NCBI RefSeq assembly: GCF_013488225.1
Contig: NZ_CP041240.1
Span: forward strand, 62,001-126,000
DNA: 64,000 bases
Source of the DNA: Sinorhizobium mexicanum
GTDB lineage: Bacteria > Pseudomonadota > Alphaproteobacteria > Rhizobiales > Rhizobiaceae
Direction: 5' to 3'
Positions 1-8,739 of the stretch are shown one piece after another; positions within the stretch are counted from its first letter, which is position 1, and every line of letters begins with the position of its first letter. The notes under the pieces were generated by a model. It was not told where the DNA came from, made no database searches, and saw nothing but the letters and a program-made list of their open reading frames with translations. The position numbers and the translations under genes were made by a program.

Positions 1-266
1 TCGTGGATGAGGCCGCCCATCGCCAGCAGATTGTCCTGGTTTTCATTCATGATGCCGCTCCACGTCGGATCATTGGTTTTCTGGCCAATGAGGTGGAACT
101 GAACTGTGCCCTGGTCGTTGGCGATCTGCTCGTCGCTGGGGGCCTGAGCATCGGTCTTGGCCAGCATCAGAGGCTTGGCATAAAAGAAGGTGCGTGCTGC
201 GTCGTAGCTCTTGTTCGAATAGCTCTGTTCATGTTCCTGGACATTCACTGCGGATACGCTCGGCAT
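1..266 (-). CDS. Partial protein of unknown function, N-terminal part only
   Basis: An open frame on the minus strand begins with ATG at 266 and runs off the left edge without a stop, giving 88 residues (start MPSVSAVNVQEHEQSYS). A textbook ribosome site, GTAGGAGG, lies 6 bases before the ATG, so the start is well supported. The visible part is hydrophilic, rich in N, Q and D, and has no signal peptide or membrane segment. I do not recognise the family. The 135 bases between it and the next gene show no clear nod box or RpoN site. Confidence 0.6.
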   Translation of the reverse strand, partial: MPSVSAVNVQEHEQSYSNKSYDAARTFFYAKPLMLAKTDAQAPSDEQIANDQGTVQFHLIGQKTNDPTWSGIMNENQDNLLAMGGLIH

Positions 267-401
267 ACTTGCCTCCTACGGTGAGATTTGAACGTTGCTC
301 CGAGAGCCTTCGGGCTTTCCCCGTAAAACTAATGGGTGTAATAATCCCTTTGAATGCTCTCATTAGCTGTATATCAGGTTGTTTCGGTCTCCACCTTTGC
401 C

Positions 402-1403
402 TCAGACAGGCTTTTCTCTGCGGAATGCCATTTTGCGGTAGAGGAGCGGCGGGAGGCCATGAACGGACTTGAACGCCGTCGAGAAGTTGTTGCTGTTCTC
501 GTAACCCAGCGTTTCGGCAATCTTGCTGACGCTTTCGTTGCCGCTGCGCAAGCGCCTGGCCGCCTCGGCCATCCGATAGTGGCGTAGCCAGGTGATGGGC
601 CCGCAGCCAAAGGAAGTTTCAAAGCGGTTAACGAGCGTTGTCCTGTTGGTGCCGACTATCCGCGCCAGCTCGCTCAACGGAATCTGCCGAGCGACGCGCT
701 GCACCAGCAGATCACATGACTTCTGCACGAGCGGGTCGGCGGAGAAGAACAGCGCAGCAGACCGTTGCTCGATCTGAGCGACGCAGGCTCCAAGCCGGCT
801 TACCACTTCCTGCTCTATCAGCGGCCACAGCAGGTAGTCCAAAAATCCGCTGGCGAAAACCGCGCTACGATGCAGGCCGGTTTCGGAAACGAGTGCCAGT
901 TGCATGAGTTCGGGAGGGAGTCTTGCAGGCTGGTGCTCGTGTTGATGCGGCAGGCGGCAATCGACGATGAGGATTTGCGCCGAACGCCCCGGTCGCAACA
1001 TTCGGTGATCGATCACGTCGACCCGCCGCAATGAATTTGCCATTTGCGACAGAGAATTTGCCGCTACCGGATCCGAGCCAAGATACGCAGCCAAAAAGGA
1101 AGCATGCACCTCGAAGAGCACCTTGAGAATGTGGCCTGCCGAAAGCTTGACCCAGGGCTGATTGGACGGTTGGGGGACGCGGGAGCCCCGGCTTGCATGG
1201 AGGGTTTGAGCGCAGGAATCTTTGCAATCAACGCGTCTTGGATGGAAGAAAATATCAACCGTTGGGTGAACAAACCAATACCCTACTTCCGCGACTGTCT
1301 CGGCGAGGAGACCCGATCCCGGTCGGACGACTCGCCGGGGCGGTAGCAATGGGCACAAGGGCAGCGGCAGCGCTGAGCACGCGGAAGCCGATCTCACGAG
1401 CAC
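402..1403 (-). CDS. AraC-family transcriptional regulator (PchR-like HTH)
   Basis: Predicted DNA-binding regulator. The last ~95 residues form a double helix-turn-helix of the AraC/XylS type: LSELARIVGTNRTTLVNRF, then a second helix pair around VSKIAETLGYENSNNFSTAFK. The spacing and the SRTTL-like recognition helix resemble PchR-type siderophore regulators. The N-terminal half does not match a cupin that I can recognise. The open frame starts at 1403, but its first ~100 residues are poor in typical domain features and no good ribosome site decides the start. An internal ATG at 1043 is an alternative. Neighbours are unrelated, so the target is unknown. Confidence 0.7.
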   Translation of the reverse strand: MLVRSASACSALPLPLCPLLPPRRVVRPGSGLLAETVAEVGYWFVHPTVDIFFHPRRVDCKDSCAQTLHASRGSRVPQPSNQPWVKLSAGHILKVLFEVHASFLAAYLGSDPVAANSLSQMANSLRRVDVIDHRMLRPGRSAQILIVDCRLPHQHEHQPARLPPELMQLALVSETGLHRSAVFASGFLDYLLWPLIEQEVVSRLGACVAQIEQRSAALFFSADPLVQKSCDLLVQRVARQIPLSELARIVGTNRTTLVNRFETSFGCGPITWLRHYRMAEAARRLRSGNESVSKIAETLGYENSNNFSTAFKSVHGLPPLLYRKMAFRREKPV

Positions 1404-1609
1404 AAGAGGGAGGCTGTGTGGGGGCGCCGGTGGGAATTTCCGTCGTCGAAGAGAGGAGACACAGGCAAGCTTGAGGTCGAATGGGATACGGTCTTGTTTA
1501 CCGGATAGGCAATCAGATCATCGAAGCGGGTGGCTGAAATCGCCGGCGGGGCGTCCGTGTGGTGCACGACTCCTGATGGGATTTCGATTGGTTCTTGGTC
1601 CCGCTCTAC

Positions 1610-1630
1610 GTTGCGAAATTTCGTAGCAAC
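1610..1630. promoter_or_regulatory. Palindromic site upstream of the second AraC gene
   Basis: GTTGC at 1610-1614 and GCAAC at 1626-1630 flank a perfect 10-bp palindrome CGAAATTTCG (1614-1623). It lies about 200 bp before the AraC gene at 1836 in the 430-bp gap between two regulator genes. It could be an operator for either; this is inference only. The rest of the gap (1404-1835) holds no gene that I can support. Confidence 0.35.
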
Positions 1631-1835
1631 CCGGCTAGCCCGGCATGGCACCTTCTTCTTTTCTATATTAGCGCTGTCGTATAAATTTACCTGCTCAGCT
1701 TGCTATTGGGTACAGAACGGGCGAGATGCAGACAGCGCGCCGCAATCGGACTGCACGCGCACATCTTTGGGTCAGGTCCTCGGCCATTGAACCAGCAGGA
1801 ACGATAAAAGCAGCAATACTGAACCTGGAGAATAC

Positions 1836-2852
1836 ATGATGGAAAATAGCGCCGGTGATGCCGTTTTTCGATATCGCGGCTCAACGTTCGATAGCATGAT
1901 CGAAACCCTGGGAGGGGTTTTCGGCACATTCGATGCCGAGCTCGTCGGCCGTGCTCAAGACTTTCATTGGGCGATCGATCTTTCGGCCTGTGAAAGCGCA
2001 GCATTGATTACTGGGTACCATCAGACAGGGTTTCAGTTCCGCGCTCAGGGGGCTTCCGATGCAACAGAGCACCTATCGATCGTAGTGCCGCGCAGAGGTG
2101 GCATGGGGGTCACGTACGGTTCGCGCATCGCCGAGGCCGGACAAGGGAAATTGCTTCTTTACCGGAATTTCGAGCCTGGCGGCATCTCAATGCACGGGCA
2201 ATCCAATCTCATAGACGAGTTGGTGCTTGATTGGTCCTTGATCCAACGGACCATTGGCGAAACTTTCGATGTGCCGTTTAATGGCTCGCTCGACCTGTTG
2301 CCCGAATTGGATCTGTCAACGCCAGTTGGCAGGACAATCGGCAATATTACGGAAGCGGTCATCGACGGAATACGCGATAATGGCCCCCTTACTCATTCTC
2401 CCGTAGCGATGGCACATATTACGCAGGCACTAGCCGACGTGGTAATAAGGATGGTGCCTCATCGGTTGTCGCATTTACTGGATAAGAAGCCTTGCATGAT
2501 TGCTCCCGGCCATGTCCGCCGCGGGATCGAGTTCATGTGTGCCAATATCAACCGTCCGATTACAATGCCAATGGTGGCAGATGCAGTGGGTGTTTCCACC
2601 AGAGCACTCGAAGCGGGTTTTCGTGCTTTCAAGGATACTACGCCTGCTGCCTATCTACAGATGCTTCGGTTACGCGCTGCACGGGAGGACCTGCTCGATC
2701 CAGAGAACCGTATGCTTTTGAAAGAAATCTGCCTGAAATGGGGGTTCTTTCAGTTCGGGAGGTTCTCCGCAGTTTATAGGGCGCACTATGGAGAAAATCC
2801 GTCCGAGACAAGGAGACGCGTCGGCGGATCATATTCTCGTAGGTCCTCCTGA
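1836..2852 (+). CDS. AraC-family transcriptional regulator
   Basis: A 338-residue regulator with an N-terminal ligand/dimer domain (AraC-binding-like, ~1-210) and a C-terminal AraC helix-turn-helix (~230-330). The first helix pair is around ITMPMVADAVGVSTRALEAGFR. The second, around EICLKWGFFQFGRFSAVYRAHYGENPSE, carries the typical GF-x-GRFS-x-Y signature. The start follows GGAGA and ATGATG, so the first or second ATG may be used. The length is normal for the FeaR-like branch. Its orientation toward nodD may be coincidental; nothing shows that it controls symbiosis genes. Confidence 0.8.
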   Translation: MMENSAGDAVFRYRGSTFDSMIETLGGVFGTFDAELVGRAQDFHWAIDLSACESAALITGYHQTGFQFRAQGASDATEHLSIVVPRRGGMGVTYGSRIAEAGQGKLLLYRNFEPGGISMHGQSNLIDELVLDWSLIQRTIGETFDVPFNGSLDLLPELDLSTPVGRTIGNITEAVIDGIRDNGPLTHSPVAMAHITQALADVVIRMVPHRLSHLLDKKPCMIAPGHVRRGIEFMCANINRPITMPMVADAVGVSTRALEAGFRAFKDTTPAAYLQMLRLRAAREDLLDPENRMLLKEICLKWGFFQFGRFSAVYRAHYGENPSETRRRVGGSYSRRSS

Positions 2853-3344
2853 CAAAGCGGATGAACGAGCCCACGAGGCGCGTGAATCGGAAGAAGCCAT
2901 GCCGTGGATATGCCTCTGCGTCGGCGGATGATCGCCGTTGGTGCCGCTCACTTTCTCCTCGCCAGCATCCGTCGCTCAGCCGCTTCCACAGCGGCCAATT
3001 TGTCGTCCGCTTCACGGATGAACTTCGCAAGCGGCCAAGGGGCGCTCCTCGTAGTTTGACCGCCTTAATCGGTGTCGTCGACCGCCAGAAGCTCTTGACC
3101 GAACAGGTCGAACTATCGGCACACGATGACGAAAGTCCGACCGTTCACTCGCTGAAAGTCGGCGCGACGCGAGGCTAGATCGCTAGCATTGCCCGAGCAC
3201 GGCGCGTCCGCAATCCGACACGCCGTATTCAAATTCGCGTTCAATATGCAATTCGCGAATGAAAGTTTCCATACCCCGTCTCTGCACTGTGAAAATGTCA
3301 ATTTGTATTACTAATAAACGGTGCTGATAGGTCGGATGGCATAC
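2853..3344. other. Intergenic region before nodD, no supported gene
   Basis: About 490 bases without a convincing gene. Short open frames here lack recognisable domains. AATTCGCG occurs twice (3232-3239 and 3250-3257), which could be a regulator site. No full nod box faces away from nodD, unlike the classical nodD-nodABC divergent arrangement. Confidence 0.4.
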
Positions 3345-3360
3345 ATCCACGGTATGGATA
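3345..3360 (+). promoter_or_regulatory. Half nod box (ATC-N9-GAT) just before nodD
   Basis: ATCCACGGTATGGATA fits the left half of the nod box consensus and contains the NodD recognition motif ATC-N9-GAT exactly. The right half (AAACAATCGATTTT) is missing. It ends 7 bases before the nodD start codon. Known NodD proteins bind such motifs, so autoregulation by blocking the start region is a reasonable inference. Confidence 0.5.
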
Positions 3361-3367
3361 AAGAGAC

Positions 3368-4342
3368 ATGCGGTTCAAGGGTCTTGATCTAAATCTCCTC
3401 GTCGCGCTCGACGCTCTGATGGCCGAGCGTAACCTCACGGCGGCGGCACGCAGCATCAACCTGAGCCAGCCAGCGATGAGCGCGGCCGTCGCGCGGTTGC
3501 GCACCTACTTCCGTGATGAGCTGTTTACGATGGCTGGCCGCGAATTTATCCCTACGCCGCGTGCGGAAGGGCTCGCCTCCGCGGTGCGCGAGGCTCTGCT
3601 GCACGTTCAGCTCTCGATCATTTCCTGGGAGCCGTTTAACCCGGCTCAGTCGGATCGTCGTTTCAGAATCGTTCTTTCCGATTACGTCACACTCGTCTTT
3701 TTTGAAAGGATCGTGGAGCGTGCGGCGCGTGAAGCTCCCGCCGTCAGTTTCGAATTTCGGCCTCCCACCGACGACAATGAGGACCTTCTCCGGCGCGGCG
3801 ATGTCGATCTGGTAATTCTCCCGGAAATCTTGATGTCGAACGCTCATCCTCGCGCGAAATTGTTCGACGATGTACACGTGTGCGTCGGTTGTCGCACGAA
3901 CGAGCAACTGTCGGAGCCACTTACATTCGACAGATACATGTCGATGGGCCACGTTGTGGTCAAGTTCGGGAATAGCCGGAGGCCAGGCATCGAGGAATGG
4001 TATTTGCTCGAGCATGGTCTCAAGAGACGTACCGACGTCGTCCTACAGGGCTTCAGCATGATTCCGCCCATGCTGGTGGGGACCGAGCGTATAGGAACCA
4101 TGCCTCTACGGCTGGCGCAGCATTTCGCAAAGACAATTCCTCTGCAGATCGTCGAACTTCCGCTGCCACTTCCCCCATTCACCGAGGCTGTCCAATGGCC
4201 TGCCCTTCACGATAGTGACCCGGCAAGCCTGTGGATGCGCGAGATGTTAGTGCAGGAAGCGTCCCGTATGAGTTCGCCGCTTGCCACGGCCGAGCCCCTG
4301 ATCAACCCGGACCAACACGAGTATTGTCCGGCTCACCTCTGA
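3368..4342 (+). CDS. nodD: NodD, LysR-family nodulation activator
   Basis: LysR-type regulator that, with plant flavonoids, activates nod-box promoters. The N-terminus [23 protein letters not shown] and the helix-turn-helix [21 protein letters not shown] are nearly diagnostic for NodD. The C-terminal end keeps the NodD signature [27 protein letters not shown] stretch ([19 protein letters not shown]). At 324 residues it is slightly longer than most NodD (about 308-322). It carries no recognisable nod operon immediately beside it. Its likely targets in this window are the nod boxes before the nolF, nodO-like and nodM genes. Which nodD copy it is (nodD1, D2 or D3) cannot be told. Confidence 0.95.
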   Translation: MRFKGLDLNLLVALDALMAERNLTAAARSINLSQPAMSAAVARLRTYFRDELFTMAGREFIPTPRAEGLASAVREALLHVQLSIISWEPFNPAQSDRRFRIVLSDYVTLVFFERIVERAAREAPAVSFEFRPPTDDNEDLLRRGDVDLVILPEILMSNAHPRAKLFDDVHVCVGCRTNEQLSEPLTFDRYMSMGHVVVKFGNSRRPGIEEWYLLEHGLKRRTDVVLQGFSMIPPMLVGTERIGTMPLRLAQHFAKTIPLQIVELPLPLPPFTEAVQWPALHDSDPASLWMREMLVQEASRMSSPLATAEPLINPDQHEYCPAHL

Positions 4343-4689
4343 TCCACAAACCTCATCGGGGCCAGGGCTGTAAAATGGGTCGCGCGGCACCCCTTGATGG
4401 CGAAGCGCGTCAATGCCGCCGGTACGCTTGTCCGTTCCCCACGCAACCTTGGCGGCGCCTCAATCATGAAGGGACATCTGGCGGGATCGCCCCACGACGC
4501 TCGAACGCTGCGGCGAACTAGCGGGCGAGAAGCTGCGCAGCCGCGGATCCGACGTCCTTCGGCGTCGCCCAACGCGTGCTGACGGTTCCCATAAAACGGG
4601 GGCTCATCGAGGTGAGATACCACCTCACTAAGGCCGAAGTGGACGCCTCATTGATGCGCCCAATCCAAGGACGTCCCCGTGGTCGGCGT

Positions 4690-5040
4690 GACCGCACGTT
4701 TTCACTGTTCCTGGCGCGGACCGGCGCGCTCGTCCCCGAAGCTGGGCGAACTGGTAGAGCGTCTCGTAGCTGACGGAAATCGACGCTCGAGCCGCATGCG
4801 GCCGGCGATCTGCCGTGGCGACCAGCCATCCATGATCCGCTCGATCACCGATTGGCACACATCGGAGAACCGGGCGAGCTTGCGCGGCTTGGCTCTGCGC
4901 TCACGCGCCATCTCGTTGGCGGTCACGCAATAATAGTAGCCGCTCAGATCCGGCATCTGAGGGTCCTCAAAAGCATTGCGCTTGAGCTCGCGGAAAATCG
5001 CCGAGCTAGGATGGGCCATGGGGGCCCCAACTCGCATCCG
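4690..5040 (-). pseudogene. IS30-family transposase remnant
   Basis: The minus strand encodes an IS30-type N-terminal stretch (IFRELKRN, then YYCVTANEMARERRAKPRKL and SVIERIMDGWSPRQIAGRMRLE). This is followed by a frameshift near 4790-4800 into VSYETLYQFA and then loss of similarity. The catalytic DDE part is absent, and no terminal repeats could be identified. It is a dead insertion fragment between nodD and the omptin gene, a sign of past rearrangement. The bases 4343-4690 hold further short open frames that I cannot assign. Confidence 0.7.
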
Positions 5041-5125
5041 TTCGAAATCGAAGCTGGTAGGTGAGGATCACTTCGGCTTCGGGTACGGTCGACGACCAAG
5101 CGCCCTTCGTGTTGAGTAAGCGCAG

Positions 5126-5141
5126 TGTCACACTCTCGACA
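5126..5141 (+). promoter_or_regulatory. NifA upstream activator site (TGT-N10-ACA)
   Basis: TGTCACACTCTCGACA fits the NifA enhancer TGT-N10-ACA exactly. It lies 63 bp before the GG of the -24 element at 5205, a usual distance. The same TGTC...GACA form and the same spacing recur before the M16 peptidase operon. Confidence 0.6.
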
Positions 5142-5177
5142 AATGTCGGACATCGAACGAGGCCATCAATGCCATCT

Positions 5178-5195
5178 CATTGTTTTAAAACAATG
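5178..5195. repeat. Perfect 18-bp palindrome between NifA site and -24 element
   Basis: CATTGTTTTAAAACAATG is a perfect palindrome, AT-rich in a GC-rich region. It sits between the putative NifA site and the RpoN promoter, where DNA bending normally occurs. It does not fit FixK/FnrN (TTGAT-N4-ATCAA) or NifA spacing. It may be a bend, a repressor site, or an insertion-sequence scar. Confidence 0.5.
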
Positions 5196-5203
5196 TTGCC
5201 GTG

Positions 5204-5219
5204 TGGCACGATACATGCT
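5204..5219 (+). promoter_or_regulatory. RpoN (-24/-12) promoter for the omptin gene
   Basis: TGGCACGATACATGCT matches the TGGCACG-N4-TTGCW consensus at all but one base, with GG at 5205 and GC at 5217 (GG-N10-GC). It points toward the omptin gene and would leave a leader of about 230 bases. With the NifA site upstream it forms a complete NifA/RpoN-type promoter by sequence. Confidence 0.6.
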
Positions 5220-5458
5220 TCGACGTCGGCAAAGCGCTGAGCCAAGGAGGAGAAAACATCCCACGATAGCCCGGCGAAGATGGGGTCGCCGCCCGTGAAC
5301 TGAGCCGATGAAGGGTTTTGCACATTGTGCCCAGCTTGCAGGCTGCGCCCGCGTGAGGGACTGAGGAAGGATGGCCAACCTGTTTTCGGCCCTGCAGCGC
5401 GGCAACAGAACTGCCCTTGTCACGGCCAATCGGATCAACTCTTCAGGAAAGGGGGCAA

Positions 5459-6628
5459 ATGACACTTCACATCGGGGTATGTTGGCAAGAAGCACATGGG
5501 CGCCATGCGTCAAACGTTGTTGATTCACCAGAGTGCCATTCCATTCCGCATCATCCACATTCACACGACGTGATCCCGCCGGCGAGCAAGTCGCAGCGAG
5601 GCGATTCTGCAGCGATGCTGGCTGGCAAATCGGAAAATTCGGCGCGATCACCGGTACGCACCGCGGCGGCTGGAACGCACAACTTGACGTCATTGGCAGT
5701 CTTTGCTTTCGGCGCTTTCTGCGCAACTTTGACAGTCGCCACAGCGGCGGAAGAAACAATCTATGCTGCGCCCGACAGTAGCCTTGTGATGGGTTTAGGG
5801 TACCTTCGGCTCAAGGGTAACGAGCTTGTCTACAGCGCTGCGGGCAATCGTATCAGCCACTTGATCTGGGAAACCGACGCCCCAGTTCTGACGACGGGCT
5901 TCAAGGCTGAGCTTGTTGACAACTGGACTATCTCAGCTAGCGCCGCCATCGGCTTTTCCGGCGATAGCCACATGGAGGACTATGATTGGACCGAACCTTG
6001 GGGCTTTGGTCGGGGGGATTGGTCGCATCGGTCGATCCACTCCCATACTGACCTTGACCGTTACATCAACCTTGACATCGCCGCAGGCCGAGACTTTGTG
6101 ATCAACGATGCGACGGCTATTAACCTGCACGGCGGTTTCAAATACACCGATGTGAAGTGGACCGCCTTTGGTGGCTCGTTCACCTACAGTGTCGATGGCT
6201 TCCGGGACACGACGTTCCACCTCCCGGATAGCGAACGTGGCATTAGCTACGAACAGCAATACCCGGGCGTTTTCCTCGGCGTAGAAGCGACCACGAAATT
6301 CGGCAATTGGACCCTCTCTGCTCTGCTGCGCAGCGGCGTCAGCGTCGATGCCGGTGATGTTGACAATCACTGGCACCGGAAAGTGCGTTTCGAAGAAGAG
6401 TTCAGCACGCTGCTTTTCGTTTCGGTCGGCGCCAAGGCAATTTATCAGGTGACCGACCGCGTCAGCCTCTTCCTGGCCGGCAATCTCGATAGGTACTTCC
6501 GCGAGAAAGCTGAGGCGACGGAGTACGACAGGTCGACGAGCCCACCAAGAGTCAATGTCGGCAACGACTTCGCCGGCATGGACCTCTACGCCTTCACCCT
6601 ATCGTCCGGATTCAAATTCAAGTTCTAA
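5459..6628 (+). CDS. Omptin-family outer-membrane aspartyl protease
   Basis: Ten-stranded outer-membrane beta-barrel protease whose active site faces the outside. Numbered on the longer open frame that begins with TTG at 5417, the catalytic residues of OmpT are all present: the Asp-Asp pair in HMEDYDW (188, 190) and Asp-His in VDNHWH (316, 318). Other omptin blocks are kept: GGSFTYS, GFRDTTF, SERGISYEQ and the C-terminal AGMDLYAFTLSSGF, ending in an aromatic residue as barrels do. ATG at 5459 is chosen because AGGAAAGG precedes it; this gives 389 residues with an unusually long N-terminal extension before the hydrophobic signal segment (LTSLAVFAFGAFCATLTVATA, cleavage near AEE). An internal ATG at 5615 would give an ordinary signal peptide. 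Omptins are best known from enterobacterial pathogens; expression in the nodule would be unusual. Confidence 0.85.
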   Translation: MTLHIGVCWQEAHGRHASNVVDSPECHSIPHHPHSHDVIPPASKSQRGDSAAMLAGKSENSARSPVRTAAAGTHNLTSLAVFAFGAFCATLTVATAAEETIYAAPDSSLVMGLGYLRLKGNELVYSAAGNRISHLIWETDAPVLTTGFKAELVDNWTISASAAIGFSGDSHMEDYDWTEPWGFGRGDWSHRSIHSHTDLDRYINLDIAAGRDFVINDATAINLHGGFKYTDVKWTAFGGSFTYSVDGFRDTTFHLPDSERGISYEQQYPGVFLGVEATTKFGNWTLSALLRSGVSVDAGDVDNHWHRKVRFEEEFSTLLFVSVGAKAIYQVTDRVSLFLAGNLDRYFREKAEATEYDRSTSPPRVNVGNDFAGMDLYAFTLSSGFKFKF

Positions 6629-6632
6629 GGAG

Positions 6633-6657
6633 CCACCGTTGCGACTTGGGACGGTGG
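6633..6657 (+). terminator. Inverted repeat after the omptin gene, weak terminator
   Basis: CCACCGT (6633-6639) and ACGGTGG (6651-6657) form a 7-bp stem with an 11-base loop, starting 4 bases after the stop codon. No T-run follows, so intrinsic termination is uncertain. Confidence 0.45.
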
Positions 6658-6826
6658 TCAGCTGCGAGGCTAACTGCATTACGGTGTTGCTTTCAGCAGT
6701 TTTCTTGAGGTCCTGCAAAAGTTTCTCGGTCAGGAAAAGTGAACACAGCTTTAGTTACCGGCGGTTAGGGATATCGTTGGTCTCGAGATTTAGCTTCAAG
6801 CACCGGTGACCCTATGAGGTAGCCGA

Positions 6827-7030
6827 TCAGACGGATCTGACGTTTTCCGCTTTCGACTTCCCGGTCTTGCGGTCCTGGCCAAGGTCATAGCTGACCTTCT
6901 GACCGTCGCGAAGCAGATTCCCACCCTGCACAGCCGAAACATGGACGAACACGTCCGCTCCGCCATTGTCGGGCGTAATGAAGCCAAAGCCCTTGTCCTG
7001 GTTGAAAAATTTTACGGTACCGGTCGCCAT
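6827..7030 (-). CDS. Cold-shock protein, CspA family
   Basis: A 67-residue single-strand nucleic-acid-binding protein with both RNA-binding motifs: [12 protein letters not shown] (RNP1-like) and DVFVHVSAV (RNP2-like). It would act as an RNA chaperone in the cytoplasm. The open frame begins MFMATG; the second ATG at 7030 is preferred because CSPs start M-A-x-G-x-V-K and GAGG directly abuts the first ATG. It stands alone; the ~230 bases upstream could be a long regulated leader, typical for csp genes. It ends VRSV, slightly longer than enterobacterial CspA. Confidence 0.92.
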   Translation of the reverse strand: MATGTVKFFNQDKGFGFITPDNGGADVFVHVSAVQGGNLLRDGQKVSYDLGQDRKTGKSKAENVRSV

Positions 7031-7353
7031 GAACATCCTCGTGAGCTGAGCGGCGTCGGCGCCGCCGGCGAAGCTTATTCGCTGCTGCCCGCGCCTGCAA
7101 CCGCGTTTCTTGAATGAACAACCTTAAGGAAGTCCTGTCTTGAAGCGTCGCGGGCCCATATGGGAGACTGAAAATCAGGTCCAACACGCTTGCTCGTGCT
7201 CGAGGTGCCATCCGGTGGGCTGGTGACCCCATCTCAAGATCATTTGTCTATGTCCTTCATTCGAGCTGCTCACATTCGCTCTGGCGGTCAGACCGCCTTT
7301 CCGCCAGAGCTGATCTCATGCTGCCGCGGGATCGTAGTGACCACTCTTGGTCA

Positions 7354-7838
7354 CTAACGTCCAGGCGATACGGGGATTCGATTGGCGAGGGCGACCGTGA
7401 TCAGCATCGGCGGCTTTCTGCCGATGTCTTGCCGGGCTTTTCGTTCGGTCGAATGCCGGCTCGGTGTCAGTCCCATCCAGCCGGAGAAATCCTGCACATG
7501 AAGATCTCTGCTGGCGCAGCGAGGGCAGTGGCGATAACGGGTCCTAATCCAGGAATGGCCATCAATCGCTTGGCGACATCTTCGCGTCGGGCCCTGCAAG
7601 CGATTTCCTGATCCAGCTCGCGCACCTTGTCGACGAGTGCGCGCAGAGAAAAAGCAGGCACTGGCGGTGATGTTCGGAAACGCGATGTGCAGGTCGGCAG
7701 CGTAGCCACTCGTTCTTCGCGGCGCGGATCGGTTCGATATCGATTCAACTTTCGAACGGCAGAGAGGCTGGAGCACATCGCGAATGGGAGAAACATCACG
7801 CCATCCAGCGTCAATTGATCCATGCTTTGGGGTCGCAA
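7354..7838 (-). pseudogene. IS110-family transposase remnant
   Basis: Two minus-strand frames together show the C-terminal (transposase_20) part of an IS110-type enzyme: LRALVDKVRELDQEIACRAR, VAKRLMAIPGLGPVIATALAA, then in another frame FSGWMGLTPSRHSTE and MLITVALANR. The helix-hairpin-helix IPGLGPV is intact, but the DEDD N-terminal domain is missing and at least one frameshift separates the pieces. It is a decayed mobile element. Confidence 0.7.
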
Positions 7839-7891
7839 ATGTGGGGGAGGAGCCTTCCACGAGGACGCGAGAGGCAGCCGATGGGGCGAGA

Positions 7892-8188
7892 CTAGGTGAA
7901 TACCGAGACGAGGACGGACAGCCAGATCAAAACGACTCCCAACGCTAACGCTCGCCTGGCGGCTATGACCTTCTCGTCGCCGTCATTTGCAACGGGGGTC
8001 GTCACAATCCAGGGCACCGAGCCAAGCGCTGCAAATCCGGCGAGCGCCAAAATCACAATGACAAGATCGGCGTTGCTCCAGGCGTCGGGCTCATACAATC
8101 CCCAGTAGCCAAGGAACGCCATCCCCACTGCGAACATGGTGGCGGAGGCAGAGCAAAGTCCTGCAACAGCACCTGATGGCGCACGCAT
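7892..8188 (-). CDS. Small membrane protein of unknown function
   Basis: A 98-residue protein starting at ATG 8188 behind the strong ribosome site AAAGGAGG. It has three hydrophobic stretches long enough to cross the membrane: near residues 8-28, 42-63 and 80-98. Between them lies a short polar loop with PVANDGDEK. The reading frame can be extended upstream, but the ribosome site decides this start. It follows a small Cys-rich ORF on the same strand with 25 bases between. I do not recognise a family. Confidence 0.6.
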   Translation of the reverse strand: MRAPSGAVAGLCSASATMFAVGMAFLGYWGLYEPDAWSNADLVIVILALAGFAALGSVPWIVTTPVANDGDEKVIAARRALALGVVLIWLSVLVSVFT

Positions 8189-8213
8189 GTAGCCTCCTTT
8201 CCGTGAGGTCAAT

Positions 8214-8402
8214 TCAATGGCGATATCCAATGATGGTGCAGACCGCCTTTGCACATATGTGGCAATGCGCCGTCTCATCCTGATCGGGTTTTTCCGCGCA
8301 GTTGGTGCACGAGGATTCACGTACGTCGCATATAAGTTCATTGATTCGGAATCGAAGTTCAACATTCTTGTTGATCGGGACAATCTTCCCGGCTGACGAC
8401 AA
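8214..8402 (-). CDS. Small Cys-rich protein (two Cys-x2-Cys pairs), uncertain
   Basis: A 62-residue frame with CTNC and CHIC motifs spaced like a small zinc ribbon near the C-terminus, preceded by a possible alpha-helical stretch (ELRFRINELICDVRESS). The start would be TTG at 8402 with no good ribosome site, so the exact 5' end is unsure. It lies just upstream of the small membrane protein and could share a transcript. The regular Cys spacing is the main argument that it is real. Confidence 0.4.
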   Translation of the reverse strand: MSSAGKIVPINKNVELRFRINELICDVRESSCTNCAEKPDQDETAHCHICAKAVCTIIGYRH

Positions 8403-8496
8403 GGAGAGCCGCGTTCAACAAAGCCGCGGCGGCATCAACTGTGTAGCTTTGCACTCAGGGGATTTGGGCTCCGCAAACAGCGCGACGCCCGTTCCG

Positions 8497-8739
8497 CTAG
8501 TTCAGTAGGAACGTGGAGGTTGGCACTCGAAGTGCAGCAGCGATGCGCCGGAGCCTGCCCGGGTCGACATCAGCACCTATTTCAATCCTTGTGATTTCGG
8601 CGCCAGTCAGGCCACAGGTTATTGCAAGGTCCTCAACGCTATATCCCACCGCTTCGCGAGATCGCCGAACCGCGGCTGCTATACCGCCGTGGCCTCGGTC
8701 TGCGACGGGCGCCCTTATATCTCTCATTGAAGTTGTCAT
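8497..8739 (-). CDS. Small XRE-type helix-turn-helix protein
   Basis: An 80-residue protein almost entirely made of a Cro/CI-like HTH: AAVRRSREAVGYSVEDLAITCGLTGAEITRIEIG, followed by a typical DVDPGRLRRIAAALRVPTSTFL helix pair. It would bind DNA as a dimer. GAGGGA lies at good distance before the ATG. The target is unknown. The small size and position among remnants fit a leftover regulator from a mobile element or a stand-alone repressor. Confidence 0.65.
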   Translation of the reverse strand: MTTSMRDIRAPVADRGHGGIAAAVRRSREAVGYSVEDLAITCGLTGAEITRIEIGADVDPGRLRRIAAALRVPTSTFLLN

